Positions 63,704-64,000 of a stretch of 64,000 nucleotides of DNA are shown in pieces. The stretch's first letter is position 1, and each line of letters starts with the position of its first letter. Below the pieces are notes generated by a model that was not told the origin of the DNA, did not search any database, and was given only the letters and a program-made list of their open reading frames with translations. The translations under genes and the position numbers were made by a program. The DNA lies in assembly GCA_031213475.1 (NCBI GenBank), contig JARUPZ010000008.1, positions 12,023,938-12,087,937 on the forward strand. Direction: 5' to 3'. This DNA is from Nereocystis luetkeana. Taxonomy: Eukaryota; Sar; Phaeophyceae; Laminariales; Laminariaceae.

Positions 63704-63890
63704 ATATTCAAGCATTTTTACTACCAATATTCTGTCCTAATAACTATGGTCCCCCGTAGTAGAGTAGCTGCCCTGATATCAGCCGGAAGCGCCATGTTCT
63801 TGTAGGTCTCCGCTTCTTTCACCCCTCCTCTTTCCACTCCGTAGTAGGTTCTCTCAGAGGCTCGCGCGCTATGGGTGAGTACAGTCAGGC
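63300..63890. repeat. Large imperfect palindrome interrupted by MITE-A
   Basis: Outer arms: 63345-63415 (GAACATGGCGCTTCCGGCTG, ATATCAGGGCAGCTACTCTA) and 63762-63835 (its inverse), with weaker pairing outward to about 63300 and 63890. Inner arms: 63424-63530 (GTGTCGGCGGAGACG, CGACCTGCGCTG) and 63545-63651 (inverse). Removing MITE-A (63653-63759) joins the arms into one palindrome of roughly 230 bp per arm centred near 63537. Confidence 0.75.
63653..63759. mobile_element. MITE-A copy inside the palindrome
   Basis: GTACGGGGGACCATAGGTAG ... TAACTATGGTCCCCCGTAG, flanked by TA (63651-63652 and 63760-63761). Both terminal bases are mutated symmetrically (T to G on the left, A to G on the right). 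The left arm of the palindrome provides the empty site. Confidence 0.85.
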
Positions 63891-64000
63891 TGCGAACGCC
63901 GTGGGGTGAGACCTCGCTGCAGGCCACTTGTTTTCCCCCGTCAACGCTGACGGAAAAAGGGGAACCAGGGGCCCTGAACGCGGCGCAGATGACAGCGAAC

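Overview
This window looks like a repeat-saturated, gene-poor stretch of a eukaryotic nuclear genome. Supporting signs are tRNA-derived SINEs, LINE reverse transcriptase, several hairpin-type DNA transposons, microsatellites, GT-AG-like junctions and no operon structure. The host cannot be placed from sequence alone; a protist or alga is a guess. No confident host gene was found. The only long, clearly functional-looking reading frame is a LINE reverse transcriptase of 807 codons at 56064..58487. A few shorter open frames have plausible protein-like composition and are listed as low-confidence exons.

Layout: 0.5-5 kb holds foldback elements whose ends carry a GGACAGATC motif. 5-12.5 kb holds sparse repeats and one possible coding frame. 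13-20 kb holds two long copies and one truncated copy of a ~1.24-kb retroelement (REP) with an (AAC)n tail, and two possible exons. 19.9-25 kb is a cluster of SINE-1, SINE-2 and hairpin MITE-B copies, plus GC-rich blocks. 26-31 kb is mostly unannotatable. 31.8-35.3 kb is a decayed LINE (LINE-B, minus strand). 35-38.4 kb is a cluster of MITE-A copies, two of them inserted inside other MITE-A copies. 38-53 kb mixes LINE tails, SINEs, MITE-A, MITE-B, a hAT-like element and a Harbinger-like element. 54.6-55.4 kb is a second hAT-like copy. 56.0-59.4 kb is LINE-A, which has split a MITE-A. 60.5-61.5 kb has possible minus-strand exons. 63.3-63.9 kb is a large palindrome interrupted by a MITE-A.

The most interesting signal is not a gene. 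Three families of tiny TA-bounded motifs are scattered through the window: TATTAATA, TACC(A/T)GGTA and TACAGCAGTA/TACTGCTGTA. Comparison with paralogous repeat copies shows that TACCWGGTA is a short insertion at a TA dinucleotide. TATTAATA is exactly what excision of the TA-flanked MITE-A family (ends TTACGG..CCGTAA) should leave behind. I interpret these motifs as a genome-wide record of DNA-transposon excision scars, sometimes chained end to end.

A second theme is that LINE-A, LINE-B and REP share a 3' terminal block (a GTGACCACAG-like stretch, then TTAATGTGA-(G)AAC) but end in different microsatellites: (AC)n, (ATC)n-like and (AAC)n. All comparisons and counts were made by eye.
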